Assembly (NCBI RefSeq): GCF_900116295.1
Contig: NZ_FPAF01000013.1
Span: forward strand, 43,514 to 107,513
Direction of reading: 5' to 3'
Length of the DNA stretch: 64,000 nucleotides
Origin: Bacillus sp. 103mf
Lineage (GTDB): Bacteria > Bacillota > Bacilli > Bacillales > Bacillaceae_G
Shown: in pieces, positions 10,173 to 25,683 of the stretch
Layout of the letters: each line of letters opens with the position of its first letter
Position numbering within the stretch: position 1 is the first letter of the stretch
Made by a program: the position numbers and the translations under genes
Notes under the pieces: model-generated
The model's input: the letters and a program-made list of their open reading frames with translations, nothing else
Databases searched by the model: none
What the model was told of the DNA's origin: nothing

Positions 10173-11384
10173 TTACACCCCCGCATCAAAAGGCTCATAA
10201 TCTTTTCGCAGCGGATAGCCGATCCAATCGTCTGGCATCAAAATACGCTTTAAATTTGGATGCCCTTCAAACACAACGCCAAGCAAATCAAACGCCTCGC
10301 GCTCCGGCCAATCTGCCCCGCTCCACAAAGGTACAATGGAAGACACTCTTGGCTCGTCCCGGTCAAGTTTTACTTTCACCGCTACAGATTGCTTCTTGCC
10401 GTATGAAAATAAATGCACATACACTTCCATATGCGCCCCAAAATCTGTTGCATGCAACTCTGACATATAATTGAACGCACATTCAGGATCTTTCTGTAAC
10501 AACTCCATTACTCCATAGTAATGCTCTACTTTCACAACGAGCGTCGGAACATCTTTAGACAACCTATTAATATAGAAATCTTCTAGCACACCTTCGCCAA
10601 GTTTTGCTGTAACTGCCTGAACATACGCATCTAAATACGGCTGATTTTGCGAAGGCTGTTCTACTTTCACTTCTTCCTCTTTCTTTCCTCCAGCAGCCCG
10701 GGCCTTTGCTGCCGCTGCAGCTTTTGCTTTTGCGACCGCAATTGCTTTTTCTTTCTCAGCATCTATGCTTCCACCTTCAGATGCTTTTTGCTTCGCTAAC
10801 GCCGCTACCTTCGCTTTTGCTGCTGCCGCTGCTTTGGCCTTCGCTGCTGCGACCGCTTTCTCTTTCTCCACATCTTCCGGCTCGGCTGCTTTCTCCTTTT
10901 CTTTCTGCTTCGCTAACGCCGCCACCTTTGCTTTGGCCGCTGCTGCTGCCTTTGCCTTCGCTACTGCGATCGCTTTCTCTTTCTCCACATCTTCCGGCTC
11001 GGCTGCTTTCTCCTTTTCTTTCTGCTTCGCTAACGCCGCCACCTTTGCTTTGGCCGCTGCTGCTGCCTTTGCCTTCGCTACTGCGATCGCTTTCTCTTTC
11101 TCCACATCTTCCGGCCCGGCTGCTTTCTCCTTTTCTTTCTGCTTCGCTAACGCTGCCGCCTTTGCTTTGGCCGCTGCTGCTGCCTTTGCCTTCGCTTCCT
11201 CTGCTGCGAGTCGCTTTGCTTCCACTATATCTACTTCATCCTCATTTGATAGCGCTTTCTCTTTTTCTTCTATATGATGAACCTCATTTTCCTGACGTGC
11301 TGCGAGTCGCTTTTTTGCCTCTTCCTTTGCACGTTTTGCTAATTCTTTTTTCATATCATCTATATTTTGATCTCGATTACTCAT
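10173..11384 (-). CDS. nuoC: NADH-quinone oxidoreductase subunit C with long Ala/Lys repeat extension
   Basis: 30-kDa-type peripheral subunit of complex I, 403 residues. The real NuoC domain is the C-terminal half, from about residue 245 ([20 protein letters not shown]) to the family signature [20 protein letters not shown]. The N-terminal 240 residues are low-complexity Ala/Lys/Glu sequence, built from about four and a half copies of a 39-residue unit ([20 protein letters not shown] plus an acidic linker). The bulk of NuoC proteins lack this. ATG overlaps the nuoB stop (ATGA) and is preceded by GCAGGTGA. The extension is predicted to be a highly charged helix; its role is unknown. Confidence 0.93.
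   Translation of the reverse strand: MSNRDQNIDDMKKELAKRAKEEAKKRLAARQENEVHHIEEKEKALSNEDEVDIVEAKRLAAEEAKAKAAAAAKAKAAALAKQKEKEKAAGPEDVEKEKAIAVAKAKAAAAAKAKVAALAKQKEKEKAAEPEDVEKEKAIAVAKAKAAAAAKAKVAALAKQKEKEKAAEPEDVEKEKAVAAAKAKAAAAAKAKVAALAKQKASEGGSIDAEKEKAIAVAKAKAAAAAKARAAGGKKEEEVKVEQPSQNQPYLDAYVQAVTAKLGEGVLEDFYINRLSKDVPTLVVKVEHYYGVMELLQKDPECAFNYMSELHATDFGAHMEVYVHLFSYGKKQSVAVKVKLDRDEPRVSSIVPLWSGADWPEREAFDLLGVVFEGHPNLKRILMPDDWIGYPLRKDYEPFDAGV
10695..11215 (-). repeat. 117-bp tandem repeats inside nuoC
   Basis: The block beginning TCTTTCTCCACATCTTCCGG recurs at 10861, 10978 and 11095, exactly 117 bases apart, with only a few substitutions between units; more diverged partial units lie on both sides. 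Because 117 is divisible by three, gain or loss of units keeps the frame. Each unit encodes 39 residues alternating a neutral Ala-Lys segment with an acidic EPEDVEKEK linker. Confidence 0.9.
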
Positions 11385-11899
11385 TTATTCGTCACCTGCT
11401 TTCCTGTCTTTGCTTCGTAACGAATTTTTTCTTTTAATTTATTAATACCGTAAATTAAAGCTGCTGGATTCGGCGGACAACCAGGAATGTACACATCCAC
11501 CGGTACGATTTGATCTACCCCTTTTACAACAGCATACGAATTTACATACGGTCCGCCCGCGGTTGCACAAGACCCCATTGCAATGACCCACTTCGGTTCT
11601 GGCATTTGATCATATAAACGACGAACAATTGGGGCCATTTTCTTCGTTACCGTTCCAGATACAATCATGACATCCGATTGACGCGGGGATGTACGGAAAA
11701 ACGAACCAAATCGATCTAAGTCATAATGCGAAGAACCGACTCCCATCATCTCAATTGCACAGCATGCCAATCCAAATGTCATCGGCCACAATGAATTACT
11801 GCGTGCCCAACCTTTTACTTGCTCAAGCGTCGTAAAAAATATATTTCTTTCTAACTCAGCACGTTCCTGTGGATGAATATCTTCAAAATTTATAGCCAT
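11381..11899 (-). CDS. nuoB: NADH-quinone oxidoreductase subunit B
   Basis: PSST-type subunit carrying the terminal N2 [4Fe-4S] cluster, 172 residues. The characteristic adjacent cysteines are at 46-47 ([10 protein letters not shown]), followed by [10 protein letters not shown] and PGCPPNP further down. ATG at 11899 ([11 protein letters not shown]) has AAGAAGGTG 6 bases upstream; a start seven codons earlier would include the ribosome site itself. Its start overlaps nuoA by about 10 bases. Confidence 0.96.
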   Translation of the reverse strand: MAINFEDIHPQERAELERNIFFTTLEQVKGWARSNSLWPMTFGLACCAIEMMGVGSSHYDLDRFGSFFRTSPRQSDVMIVSGTVTKKMAPIVRRLYDQMPEPKWVIAMGSCATAGGPYVNSYAVVKGVDQIVPVDVYIPGCPPNPAALIYGINKLKEKIRYEAKTGKQVTNK

Positions 11900-12258
11900 T
11901 GTAACACCTTCTTTTTCCAAGCATATGCAAGACCAATGAGTAGCATAATAACAAAAATGAGCATTTCCACTAATGCAAATAACCCTAGTTTGTCATACGC
12001 TACCGCCCACGGATATAAAAACACAGTTTCCACATCAAAAATTACAAAAAGCAATGCAAAAATATAATAGCGGGCATGGAAGCGGACGTTTGCATCATGA
12101 AACGGCTCAATTCCACTTTCATATGTTGTTTTCTTCGCTGCACTTGGTTTATGTGGACGTAGCAATTTCCCCAAGGTGAGTGCTACAACCGGCAACAATA
12201 TACCTAATAGCAAAAAAATGATGACAATCATATAACTATTTTCATATACATTTACCAT
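11890..12258 (-). CDS. nuoA: NADH-quinone oxidoreductase subunit A
   Basis: First gene of the nuo operon; 122-residue membrane subunit with three hydrophobic helices and the conserved acidic region [20 protein letters not shown] after helix 1. The ATG follows a GA-rich ribosome site (GGGGGAGAGG). A promoter candidate lies about 110 bases upstream. Confidence 0.95.
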   Translation of the reverse strand: MVNVYENSYMIVIIFLLLGILLPVVALTLGKLLRPHKPSAAKKTTYESGIEPFHDANVRFHARYYIFALLFVIFDVETVFLYPWAVAYDKLGLFALVEMLIFVIMLLIGLAYAWKKKVLQWL

Positions 12259-12364
12259 TGTGAAACCCTCTCCCCCTCATAAAAACAAGTTCACTCAGTA
12301 CAAATTATGATTCATTTGCACCATTTATTATTTTTTAATTTTTCTAAATAATGCAATTATAGAT

Positions 12365-12394
12365 ATTATATCAAATTTCAAATTCTTATGTCGA
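12365..12394 (-). promoter_or_regulatory. Candidate nuo operon promoter
   Basis: Reading leftward: TCGACA, 18-base spacer, TATAAT, about 107 bases before the nuoA ATG. One mismatch to the sigma-A -35 and none to the -10. No terminator lies between it and nuoA. The rest of the 12259-12580 gap is AT-rich and holds the duplicated promoter region of the MarR gene. Confidence 0.5.
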
Positions 12395-12443
12395 TACATT
12401 GGAGAAAAGGAACAAAAACTTACAAAGGAAACTAGACATAATA

Positions 12444-12549
12444 TTGATATTTTATCAATTTAGTTATAAATCAAATTTATCTAAAACCTTAAAACGGCGG
12501 TATGTAACCGACTATAGACCTTGACATCCTATCAGTTTAGTCATAAATT
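12444..12549 (+). promoter_or_regulatory. Duplicated promoter/operator-like segments before the marR gene
   Basis: Two imperfect direct repeats, each about 33 bases and 77 bases apart. Copy 1 (12444-12476) reads TTGATA, 17 bases, TAAATC. Copy 2 (12521-12553) reads TTGACA, 17 bases, TAAATT. Both contain the core TATCA(A/G)TTTAGT(T/C)ATAAAT between and across the promoter hexamers. Copy 2 is the better promoter for the gene starting at 12581. Because the same conserved word lies over both spacers, it is a plausible operator for the regulator itself. Confidence 0.5.
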
Positions 12550-12580
12550 CAATGTAAATAAGAAAAAATTAGGTGACATG

Positions 12581-13024
12581 ATGAAAGAAAACATAAACAA
12601 TTCTTCATTATCTAAACAAGAGGAACGTCTCGGTTTAATGTTATGGTTCCGTCTATCACGAATATACAACCAGAGTATTCGCCAATCGAATCAACATTTA
12701 AAAAAATGGAATCTGTCAGTAGCCCAGTTTGACGTCTTAGTTCAAGTCGGTTCTCATGAAAAATTATCTCAACAAGAATTAGCAAATAAGCTTTTTGTTA
12801 CGAAAGGAAATATTACACAACTGTTAAGCAAAATGGAAAGGTTAGGATTGATTAAACGAGAGCAGGAATGGAAAACAAAATACCTTTCCTTGACTGAGGA
12901 AGGAAAAAAGTTATTTCATGACGTGGTTCCGAATCAAGAACACTTTCAGGCATCACAATTTTCCAATTTGAATCATGAGGAAAAAAAACAGTTTTTAGAT
13001 TTACTTAGGAAAATTCAAGCATGA
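12581..13024 (+). CDS. MarR family transcriptional regulator
   Basis: Predicted winged-helix dimeric repressor of 147 residues. The central region (LSVAQFDVLVQVGSHEKLSQ, then ELANKLFVTKGNITQLLSKM) is the MarR helix-turn-helix, followed by a wing with KREQEWKTKYLSLTEEGK. ATG at 12581 has AGGTG five bases upstream; the preceding ATG at 12578 is too close. No cysteine suitable for OhrR-type sensing is seen, so the ligand is unknown. It is a single-gene transcript between nuo and atp, converging on atpC. Confidence 0.88.
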   Translation: MKENINNSSLSKQEERLGLMLWFRLSRIYNQSIRQSNQHLKKWNLSVAQFDVLVQVGSHEKLSQQELANKLFVTKGNITQLLSKMERLGLIKREQEWKTKYLSLTEEGKKLFHDVVPNQEHFQASQFSNLNHEEKKQFLDLLRKIQA

Positions 13025-13031
13025 ACATTAT

Positions 13032-13067
13032 AAAAAGCCGCAAAGGTTCATCCCTTTACGGCTTTTT
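13032..13067. terminator. Bidirectional terminator between marR and atpC
   Basis: Arms AAAAAGCCGCAAAGG and CCTTTACGGCTTTTT around a 6-base loop, with T-runs on both strands. Serves the converging marR and atp transcripts. Confidence 0.85.
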
Positions 13068-13070
13068 TCT

Positions 13071-13484
<414 letters not shown>

Positions 13485-13492
13485 CTAAGGCC

Positions 13493-14908
<1,416 letters not shown>

Positions 14909-14987
14909 TTAAATTAACCGGCTTTTCTGCGAACAGTCGGTTTTATTTTTTATATTTTGCATCGAGACTATCGATTCCGCTTTTTTA

Positions 14988-15106
14988 TCAATCCAGCTCC
15001 AGTGGCTAGAATGGTCGGTGGCTTCGCTTCTTCCTGCGAGGCAAAGAACGCCTCTATGTCTGAAGCTCCATCCTCCTCCCATTCTGAGCGAGCCGCTTCC
15101 GCTTTT

Positions 15107-15109
<3 letters not shown>
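14988..15109 (-). repeat. Family A dispersed repeat between atpG and atpD
   Basis: About 120 bases, read leftward as AAAAAAGCGGAAGCGGCTCG ... GAGGAGGATGGAGCTTC ... GGCGTTCTTTGCCTCGCAGG ... AGCTGGATT. It begins in the stop codon of atpG. Similar copies lie at 16296-16413, 28656-28776 and 34632-34750. This resembles the intergenic bcr-type repeats known in the B. cereus group. Confidence 0.85.
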
Positions 15110-16131
<1,022 letters not shown>

Positions 16132-16168
16132 AGAAGTGGAGCGGCCTAACGAGCCGGCTCCGCTTTTT
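16132..16168 (-). repeat. Short repeat fragment, hairpin
   Basis: Leftward AAAAAGCGGAGCCGGCTCG then TTAGGCCGCTCCACTT; self-complementary. Shares its first bases with families A and B. A similar short hairpin follows the A/B pair at 34756-34793. Confidence 0.6.
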
Positions 16169-16170
16169 GT

Positions 16171-16290
16171 TTAATCTAGCTTTGCCTCCTAGCCCCTTCC
16201 GTCTAAGAACCTTCCCCACGAGAAGGTAAAAAGCACCTTCTGTGGGAAAGAACCTTAGCCGACGGGGCTAAACAGTCGGCTCCGCTTTTT
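16171..16290 (-). repeat. Family B dispersed repeat
   Basis: About 120 bases, read leftward AAAAAGCGGAGCCGACTGTT ... GGCTAAGGTTCTTTCCC ... CTTCTCGTGGGG ... AAGGTTCTTAGACGG ... GGGGCTAGGAGGC. The inner inverted segments around the two AAGGTTCTT words form a long hairpin. A second copy is at 34508-34626. Confidence 0.8.
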
Positions 16291-16295
16291 GTTAT

Positions 16296-16413
16296 AATCT
16301 AGCTCCAGCAGCTAGAAAGGTCGGTGGCTTCGCTTCTTCCTGCGAGGCAAAGAACGCCTCTACGTCAAAAGCTCCATCCTCCTCCCTTTCTGAACGAGCT
16401 GCTTCCGCTTTTT
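16296..16413 (-). repeat. Family A dispersed repeat after atpA
   Basis: Same sequence family as 14988-15109, beginning 4 bases beyond the atpA stop codon, same orientation relative to transcription. Confidence 0.85.
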
Positions 16414-16417
16414 GTTA

Positions 16418-18476
<2,059 letters not shown>

Positions 18477-18480
<4 letters not shown>

Positions 18481-18986
18481 CGCGCTTCTCCTACCTCTTT
18501 AATATAATCGCGAATTAATTGAACTTGGTCTTCTTCTTTCAGTTCTTTTTGCATAACTTTAGAAGCAATTTGGACAGATAAAGAAGCAACCTGTTCTTGA
18601 AGAGCAGTAATTGCTTGCTCTTTTTCGCGTTGAATTTCTTGTACAGCAGATTCTTTAATAGATACCGCTTCCTCTTTGGCAGCAGCAATAATACTTTCTT
18701 TTTGATCTTCTGCTTGTTTTTTTGCTCTCTCGATTAATTCTTGCGCTTCAATACGTGATTGTTTTAACATTTCACGTTGTTCTTCTACTAACTTTTTCGT
18801 CTCTGCATTGTTCTTTTCTGCAGCGTCGATTTCGCTAGAAATATGATCTTCACGTTCCTTCATAATTCCCATTAAAGGTCCAAATGCATATTTACGAAGT
18901 AATGCTAATAGAATTAGGAAAACGACAATTGTATAAATTACTGTTCCGTATGGGACAGCAGCAGCTCCTAATAATAGAGTTGGCAC
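18477..18986 (-). CDS. atpF: ATP synthase Fo subunit b
   Basis: Peripheral stalk subunit, 169 residues. One N-terminal membrane helix (about residues 12-30, [17 protein letters not shown]) is followed by a long charged coiled coil ([17 protein letters not shown] ... [18 protein letters not shown]). GTG start with GGGAGTGA upstream. Confidence 0.96.
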
Positions 18987-19112
18987 AAGGATTCACTCCC
19001 TTCAAAAATCTAAATTAAACAAATGAAAAGACAAGTAATGTTTCATTCATAAAGCAATGGCGAAGAAGGTCTCAAAACGATCTTCGCCACTTATTGTAAG
19101 GGGAGCTATCCC

Positions 19113-19379
<267 letters not shown>

Positions 19380-19388
19380 TTAAATATA

Positions 19389-20507
<1,119 letters not shown>

Positions 20508-20511
<4 letters not shown>

Positions 20512-20732
20512 TGCTCTCCCGAATAAAATTGTCGAATGAGTCGAATCATAGCATAAACCCCTGTTCCAAGTCCTAGTAATAACCCGATTACTAGAAATAA
20601 TGGAAACGTTCCAAGCTTACCATCAATCCATTGCCCGCCAAAAATTCCAACTAAAATAGCGCCAACGAGCTGAGAAAGAATTCCAGTCATTAAAGCATAC
20701 GCCTTAAATTGACTACGCTTGTTTCCCTCCAA
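20508..20732 (-). CDS. AtpZ/AtpI family small membrane protein
   Basis: First gene of the atp operon, 74 residues with two hydrophobic helices and the family motif GIFGGQWIDGKLGTFPLF. A TTG start at 20732 (LEGNKRSQF) is preferred: GGAGGG sits 8 bases upstream. The ATG ten codons earlier has no ribosome site and would place that GGAGGG inside the gene. Related AtpZ proteins pair with AtpI in Bacilli. Confidence 0.8.
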
Positions 20733-20897
20733 GGATTCATCCCTCCATATGTAAAGCCTCATTCACTATGTGTTAAGAATGTGTTAATAATAACTCATTT
20801 TTTTGCATAAATCCTATTTAAATGAGAAAATTATTTTTTTTGTCAAAGAATAGACGAAAATTTGTCAATGAAAACCCTACCATCTATCCCCGTTGTT

Positions 20898-20927
20898 AGC
20901 ATACAATAGGGTATTAAACAGTGTCAA
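20898..20927 (-). promoter_or_regulatory. Candidate atp operon promoter
   Basis: Leftward TTGACA, 18 bases, TATGCT, giving a leader of about 160 bases. Two further TTGACA words lie downstream (about 20850 and 20830) without good -10 partners. The remainder of 20733-21180 is AT-rich and shows no gene. Confidence 0.45.
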
Positions 20928-21177
20928 CGTCAAATCGAAAAAAATCAAAAAATTTGAGTATTAGGTATTTATTCCCATAACTGAAAACGTTCTCCTTCAA
21001 AATAATGTTAAAAGACGTCTAATTTCTAGACCTTTTCTCTTTATAATAGAAGAAAAAAGTTCACAAGTTTGTCACTATTACACCTTCTAGATATATAAAT
21101 TTTCACATTTCATATGACTTTCTCAAATGAGAAGTTTCTATATTATATGCAATTTCACTATATAATATGTTGCATAA

Positions 21178-21212
21178 AAAAACAGACGAGAAGGGTGTCT
21201 TCTCGTCTGTTG
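21178..21212 (-). terminator. upp terminator
   Basis: Perfect arms AACAGACGAGAAG / CTTCTCGTCTGTT with a 5-base loop and a T7 run on the upp strand. Confidence 0.9.
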
Positions 21213-21214
21213 TC

Positions 21215-22450
<1,236 letters not shown>

Positions 22451-22456
22451 ACCTTT

Positions 22457-22472
22457 CATGCAATATTGCATA
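22457..22472 (+). promoter_or_regulatory. PlcR-box-like site before the small peptide gene
   Basis: CATGCAATATTGCATA matches the PlcR consensus TATGNAN4TNCATA except for the first base. It lies 33 bases before the -10 at 22506, comparable with the gaps at nprB (28) and papR (about 22) in this same window. Confidence 0.6.
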
Positions 22473-22482
22473 TCAAAATAAG

Positions 22483-22511
22483 TTGTAAAGTTTATTACCC
22501 TAAAGTATACT
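22483..22511 (+). promoter_or_regulatory. Promoter of the small peptide gene
   Basis: TTGTAA, 17 bases, TATACT, ending about 50 bases before the ATG at 22561. Confidence 0.55.
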
Positions 22512-22560
22512 AAAATTATAAATAAATAATTAAATATTCAGAAAAAAGGAGAGATTGTTT

Positions 22561-22641
22561 ATGCAAATCGCAATGGCAGTTTTAAAATTTCTAGGTGCAG
22601 TAATTCCATTAGTAGCAGACCTTTTAAAATCAGTAATGTAA
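22561..22641 (+). CDS. 26-residue leaderless amphipathic peptide, PSM-like candidate
   Basis: Encodes 26 residues starting MQIAMAVLKF and ending LLKSVM. No signal peptide or leader is seen; nearly all residues are hydrophobic. The polar ones (Gln2, Lys9, Lys23, with Pro16 between) are seven apart, with Asp20 and Ser24 nearby. This gives one narrow hydrophilic strip on a helix, and the net charge is about +1. AAGGAG lies 8 bases before ATG. A promoter, a PlcR-box-like site and a separate terminator make it a complete transcription unit. It resembles phenol-soluble modulins or leaderless bacteriocins in character only; I recognise no homologue. A membrane-active toxin of a type I module is another possibility. 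Confidence 0.7.
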   Translation: MQIAMAVLKFLGAVIPLVADLLKSVM

Positions 22642-22678
22642 GTAGTATTTATTGCCATTATATTATTTTATAAATATT

Positions 22679-22746
22679 ATACAAATAATCTGTATATCGA
22701 ACAAATACTATTTTGATATACAGATTATTTGTATGAGTTTTTTATT
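22679..22746 (+). terminator. Long hairpin terminator of the small peptide gene
   Basis: Twenty-base perfect arms (22679-22698 with 22715-22734, core AATCTGTATATC / GATATACAGATT), 16-base loop, followed by GAGTTTTTTATTTTT. Confidence 0.85.
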
Positions 22747-22769
22747 TTTCTCTTCTTATTCTATATAAA

Positions 22770-22870
22770 CTAAAAGTTCTGTATTAACTTCTCATGCAAA
22801 TGGATCTGTTAGTGAAGAAATCACAAAATGTCTAGTAGCAATGACTAAACAACAAGTTAGTGGTGAATAA
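22770..22870 (+). pseudogene. Possible C-terminal coding remnant
   Basis: A short open stretch without a start codon signal, translating to ... SHANGSVSEEITKCLVAM ... QQVSGE and a TAA stop. The composition looks protein-like and no ribosome site precedes it. It may be the tail of a gene lost from this locus; I cannot name it. Confidence 0.25.
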
Positions 22871-22887
22871 GTTAATGAATAAAAAGG

Positions 22888-22929
22888 AAAGGCAACTTTC
22901 CGTTCAAGGTTGAATGGAAAGTTGCCTTT
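22888..22929 (-). terminator. glyA terminator
   Basis: AAAGGCAACTTTCC pairs with GGAAAGTTGCCTTT; on the glyA strand the stem is followed by CCTTTTTATTC. Confidence 0.75.
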
Positions 22930-23007
22930 TAGCTTTACATACTTTTTATGAAATTAAAAACGTATGTTTTTCGGTGTCCTCTATGTTCACCATCTCTTTT
23001 CTCTATC

Positions 23008-24252
23008 TTATAGCTCTTTATACATTGGGAATTTATCTGTTAAAGCATTTACACGTACGCGTGCTTCTTCTAACGCTGCTTCATTATCATGATTTTTTAA
23101 TGTGTACGCAATAATTGATGCGATTTCATCCATTTCAGCAAATCCGAAACCTCTTGATGTTACAGCTGCAGTTCCAATACGAACGCCGCTTGTTACAAAT
23201 GGGCTAGCTGGATCAAATGGAATTGTATTTTTGTTTACTGTGATACCAACTTCATCTAATACATGCTCTGCAACTTTTCCAGTAATGTTTAAATTGCGAA
23301 CATCAATTAAAATTAAGTGGTTGTCCGTTCCACCAGAAACAAGAGTAATACCTTCTTTTTGTAGACCTTCTGCTAAACGATTTGCATTGTTAATAATGTT
23401 TTGTGCATATACTTTGAAGTCGCTCTGCAATGCTTCTCCAAATGCAACTGCTTTTGCTGCGATTACATGCATAAGCGGTCCGCCTTGAATACCAGGGAAG
23501 ATGGATTTATCAATTTGCTTTGCAAATTGTTCTTTACATAAAATCATACCGCCGCGTGGTCCGCGTAATGTTTTATGAGTTGTTGTTGTTACAAAATCAG
23601 CATATGGTACTGGATTGGGGTGTAAGCCTGCTGCTACAAGTCCTGCGATATGTGCCATATCTACCATTAAATATGCACCAACTTCATCAGCGATTTCACG
23701 GAATTTCTTGAAATCGATCACACGAGGATATGCACTAGCACCGGCAACGATTAATTTTGGTTTATGCTCTTTCGCTTTTTCTAATACGTCCTCATAATTA
23801 ATGCGATGTGTATCAGGATCTACACCGTATTCAATGAAGTTATATTGTACACCACTAAAGTTAACAGGACTTCCGTGTGTTAAGTGACCGCCGTGAGATA
23901 AGTTCATACCAAGCACTGTGTCACCTTGCTCTAGAATTGTGAAGTATACAGCCATATTTGCCTGTGCACCAGAGTGCGGTTGAACGTTTACGTGCTCTGC
24001 GCCAAAAATTTCTTTTGCGCGATCACGTGCGATATCTTCGGCGATATCTACATGTTCACAACCACCATAATAACGTTTCCCAGGATACCCTTCTGCATAC
24101 TTGTTCGTTAATACAGACCCTTGCGCTTCCATTACTGCTTCGCTTACGAAGTTTTCAGATGCAATAAGCTCGATTTTTGAACGCTGTCTTCCTAATTCTA
24201 ATTCAATTGCAGCAAACACCTTTTCATCTTGACGTTTTAAATGCTCCACCAA
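23008..24252 (-). CDS. glyA: Serine hydroxymethyltransferase
   Basis: PLP enzyme interconverting serine and glycine with tetrahydrofolate, the main source of one-carbon units; 414 residues. The PLP lysine lies in [14 protein letters not shown] near residue 228, and [12 protein letters not shown] is also conserved. Start is GTG at 24252 with GGGGGA upstream. Monocistronic by the flanking hairpins. Confidence 0.97.
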   Translation of the reverse strand: MVEHLKRQDEKVFAAIELELGRQRSKIELIASENFVSEAVMEAQGSVLTNKYAEGYPGKRYYGGCEHVDIAEDIARDRAKEIFGAEHVNVQPHSGAQANMAVYFTILEQGDTVLGMNLSHGGHLTHGSPVNFSGVQYNFIEYGVDPDTHRINYEDVLEKAKEHKPKLIVAGASAYPRVIDFKKFREIADEVGAYLMVDMAHIAGLVAAGLHPNPVPYADFVTTTTHKTLRGPRGGMILCKEQFAKQIDKSIFPGIQGGPLMHVIAAKAVAFGEALQSDFKVYAQNIINNANRLAEGLQKEGITLVSGGTDNHLILIDVRNLNITGKVAEHVLDEVGITVNKNTIPFDPASPFVTSGVRIGTAAVTSRGFGFAEMDEIASIIAYTLKNHDNEAALEEARVRVNALTDKFPMYKEL

Positions 24253-24393
24253 AATCCCCCTTTTCTGAACGAACTACACCTATTTCCGATATTTTCTCTT
24301 CATTTTCTAAGAAAAAACGAAAGTTCTAGTTGTAATTCTTTTAAATCTTCACATTTTCAACTACATTCTAACACGACTCCACACATGATAAAA

Positions 24394-24422
24394 GAAAAAA
24401 AGACCAAATTTGGCCCTTTTTT
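24394..24422 (-). terminator. ywlG terminator
   Basis: GACCAAATTTGGCC centre flanked by A and T runs; T-rich on the leftward strand after the stem. Confidence 0.7.
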
Positions 24423-24438
24423 ATTAGAAGTTTATTAC

Positions 24439-25011
24439 TTAACTACAAGTAAACGTTTCCTCTTTTATTGCATATGCTGCACGCGCTCCACCAATTAACT
24501 TCGGACGCGTTTTTGCCATCGTTACATGAGCATGCCCAATCTCTTTCACTCGCGTGCGTACCGGAACAGCTACATGTTTTAAATGCATACCGATAAATGT
24601 ATCTCCAATATCAATACCTGCATCCGCTTTTACGAACTCTACGATAACAGGGGCTTTCATATTATGATATGCATATGTTGCAAGAGCCCCACCCGCTGAT
24701 CTGACAGGCGTAACAGTTACAATCTCAAACTGATGCTTTTCTGCGACTTCTCTTTCTACCACTAAAGCACGGTTTAAATGTTCACAGCACTGAAATGCTA
24801 GGGTAATGCCACACTGCTCTTGAAAGTGTTTTAACTCAGAAAAAATTGCCTCTGCTACTTCCATCGTTCCCGATGTTCCAATTCTTTCACCAAGCACCTC
24901 ACTCGTACTACAGCCCACAACAAAAAGGTTCCCATTTCGCAGCGTGGCTTGCTCTTGAAACTCAAAAAGCGCTGTTTGCAACTGCTCTTTTAATTGTAAT
25001 ATTTCACTCAT
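24439..25011 (-). CDS. ywlG: TIGR01440/DUF436 family protein YwlG
   Basis: Cytosolic protein of 190 residues, conserved beside rpiB and glyA in Bacilli; its function is unknown. Conserved-looking elements are [18 protein letters not shown] near residue 32, [14 protein letters not shown] near residue 75 and [20 protein letters not shown] near residue 128. The clustered Cys and His residues might bind metal, which is inference. Between rpiB and glyA as in B. subtilis. Confidence 0.85.
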   Translation of the reverse strand: MSEILQLKEQLQTALFEFQEQATLRNGNLFVVGCSTSEVLGERIGTSGTMEVAEAIFSELKHFQEQCGITLAFQCCEHLNRALVVEREVAEKHQFEIVTVTPVRSAGGALATYAYHNMKAPVIVEFVKADAGIDIGDTFIGMHLKHVAVPVRTRVKEIGHAHVTMAKTRPKLIGGARAAYAIKEETFTCS

Positions 25012-25077
25012 TACGCTCTTCCTTTCGCAGGTAGGTTCAACAAATTATATTACTTCTTACTAGAAGTTAGAATACAA

Positions 25078-25521
25078 TTACTTCGCTTCGTATGCTTTAA
25101 TTTTTCCTACACGATTTTCGTGACGGCCGCCTTCATAGTCCGTTGTTAACCAAATTTTTGCGATATCGCGTGCTAAGCCAGCTCCAATTACACGCTCACC
25201 CATCGCTAACATATTCGTATCATTATGTTCTCTCGTTGCTTTTGCACTAAATGTATCATGTACTAATGCGCAGCGAACGCCGTGTACTTTATTTGCCGCA
25301 ATTGACATACCAATGCCTGTTCCACAAATTAAAATACCGCAATCTACTTCACCATTTGCAACCATTTCTGCTGCTGGAAATGCAAAATCAGGATAATCTA
25401 CTGAACCCGCCTCACACTCACAACCCAAATCAATATATTCAATGTTCAATTCTTCTAATAGACTCACGATTTCTTTACGAATATTCATTCCGCCATGATC
25501 AGACGCTACAACTACTTTCAT
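25078..25521 (-). CDS. rpiB: Ribose-5-phosphate isomerase B (RpiB/LacAB family)
   Basis: Interconverts ribose 5-phosphate and ribulose 5-phosphate in the pentose phosphate pathway; 147 residues. The N-terminal KVVVASDHGGMNIRKE and the loop GILICGTGIGMSIAANK with the catalytic Cys are both present. ATG at 25521 has GGAGGG 7 bases upstream; five codons upstream another ATG overlaps that site. Confidence 0.93.
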   Translation of the reverse strand: MKVVVASDHGGMNIRKEIVSLLEELNIEYIDLGCECEAGSVDYPDFAFPAAEMVANGEVDCGILICGTGIGMSIAANKVHGVRCALVHDTFSAKATREHNDTNMLAMGERVIGAGLARDIAKIWLTTDYEGGRHENRVGKIKAYEAK

Positions 25522-25536
25522 TCTAAATCCCTCCAA

Positions 25537-25596
25537 ATATAAAGTGAAACTTCCATCAGTGAAGATTGCTTCTTTCCACTGACAGTGAAATAAACA
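25537..25596 (+). repeat. Partial family D repeat
   Basis: Contains TATAAAGTGAAACTTCCATCAGTGAAG and a mirrored CACTGACAGTGAAA, matching the first third of the family D elements at 27245-27400 and 45805-45984. The rest of the element is absent. Confidence 0.6.
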
Positions 25597-25683
25597 ATAT
25601 CTTCCGCCTCATACCTCTGAGAATAGAAGATATATTACCCATTAAATCAGCATAATCTCCAATATCGTATTATACACGAAACA

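Noticed and set aside
10695-11215. Regularly spaced repeats, CRISPR considered
   Set aside because: Contiguous 117-bp coding units inside nuoC with no unique spacers and no cas genes.
10706-11437. Long open frames on the plus strand opposite nuoC (Leu/Pro-rich and Ala/Ser/Phe-rich)
   Set aside because: They mirror the Ala/Lys repeat coding strand; GCT/GCC-rich repeats leave several antisense frames open. No ribosome site or domain.
21146-21161. TATGCAATTTCACTAT as another PlcR box
   Set aside because: The right half does not match TNCATA, and it lies inside a terminator-proximal region with no gene to control.
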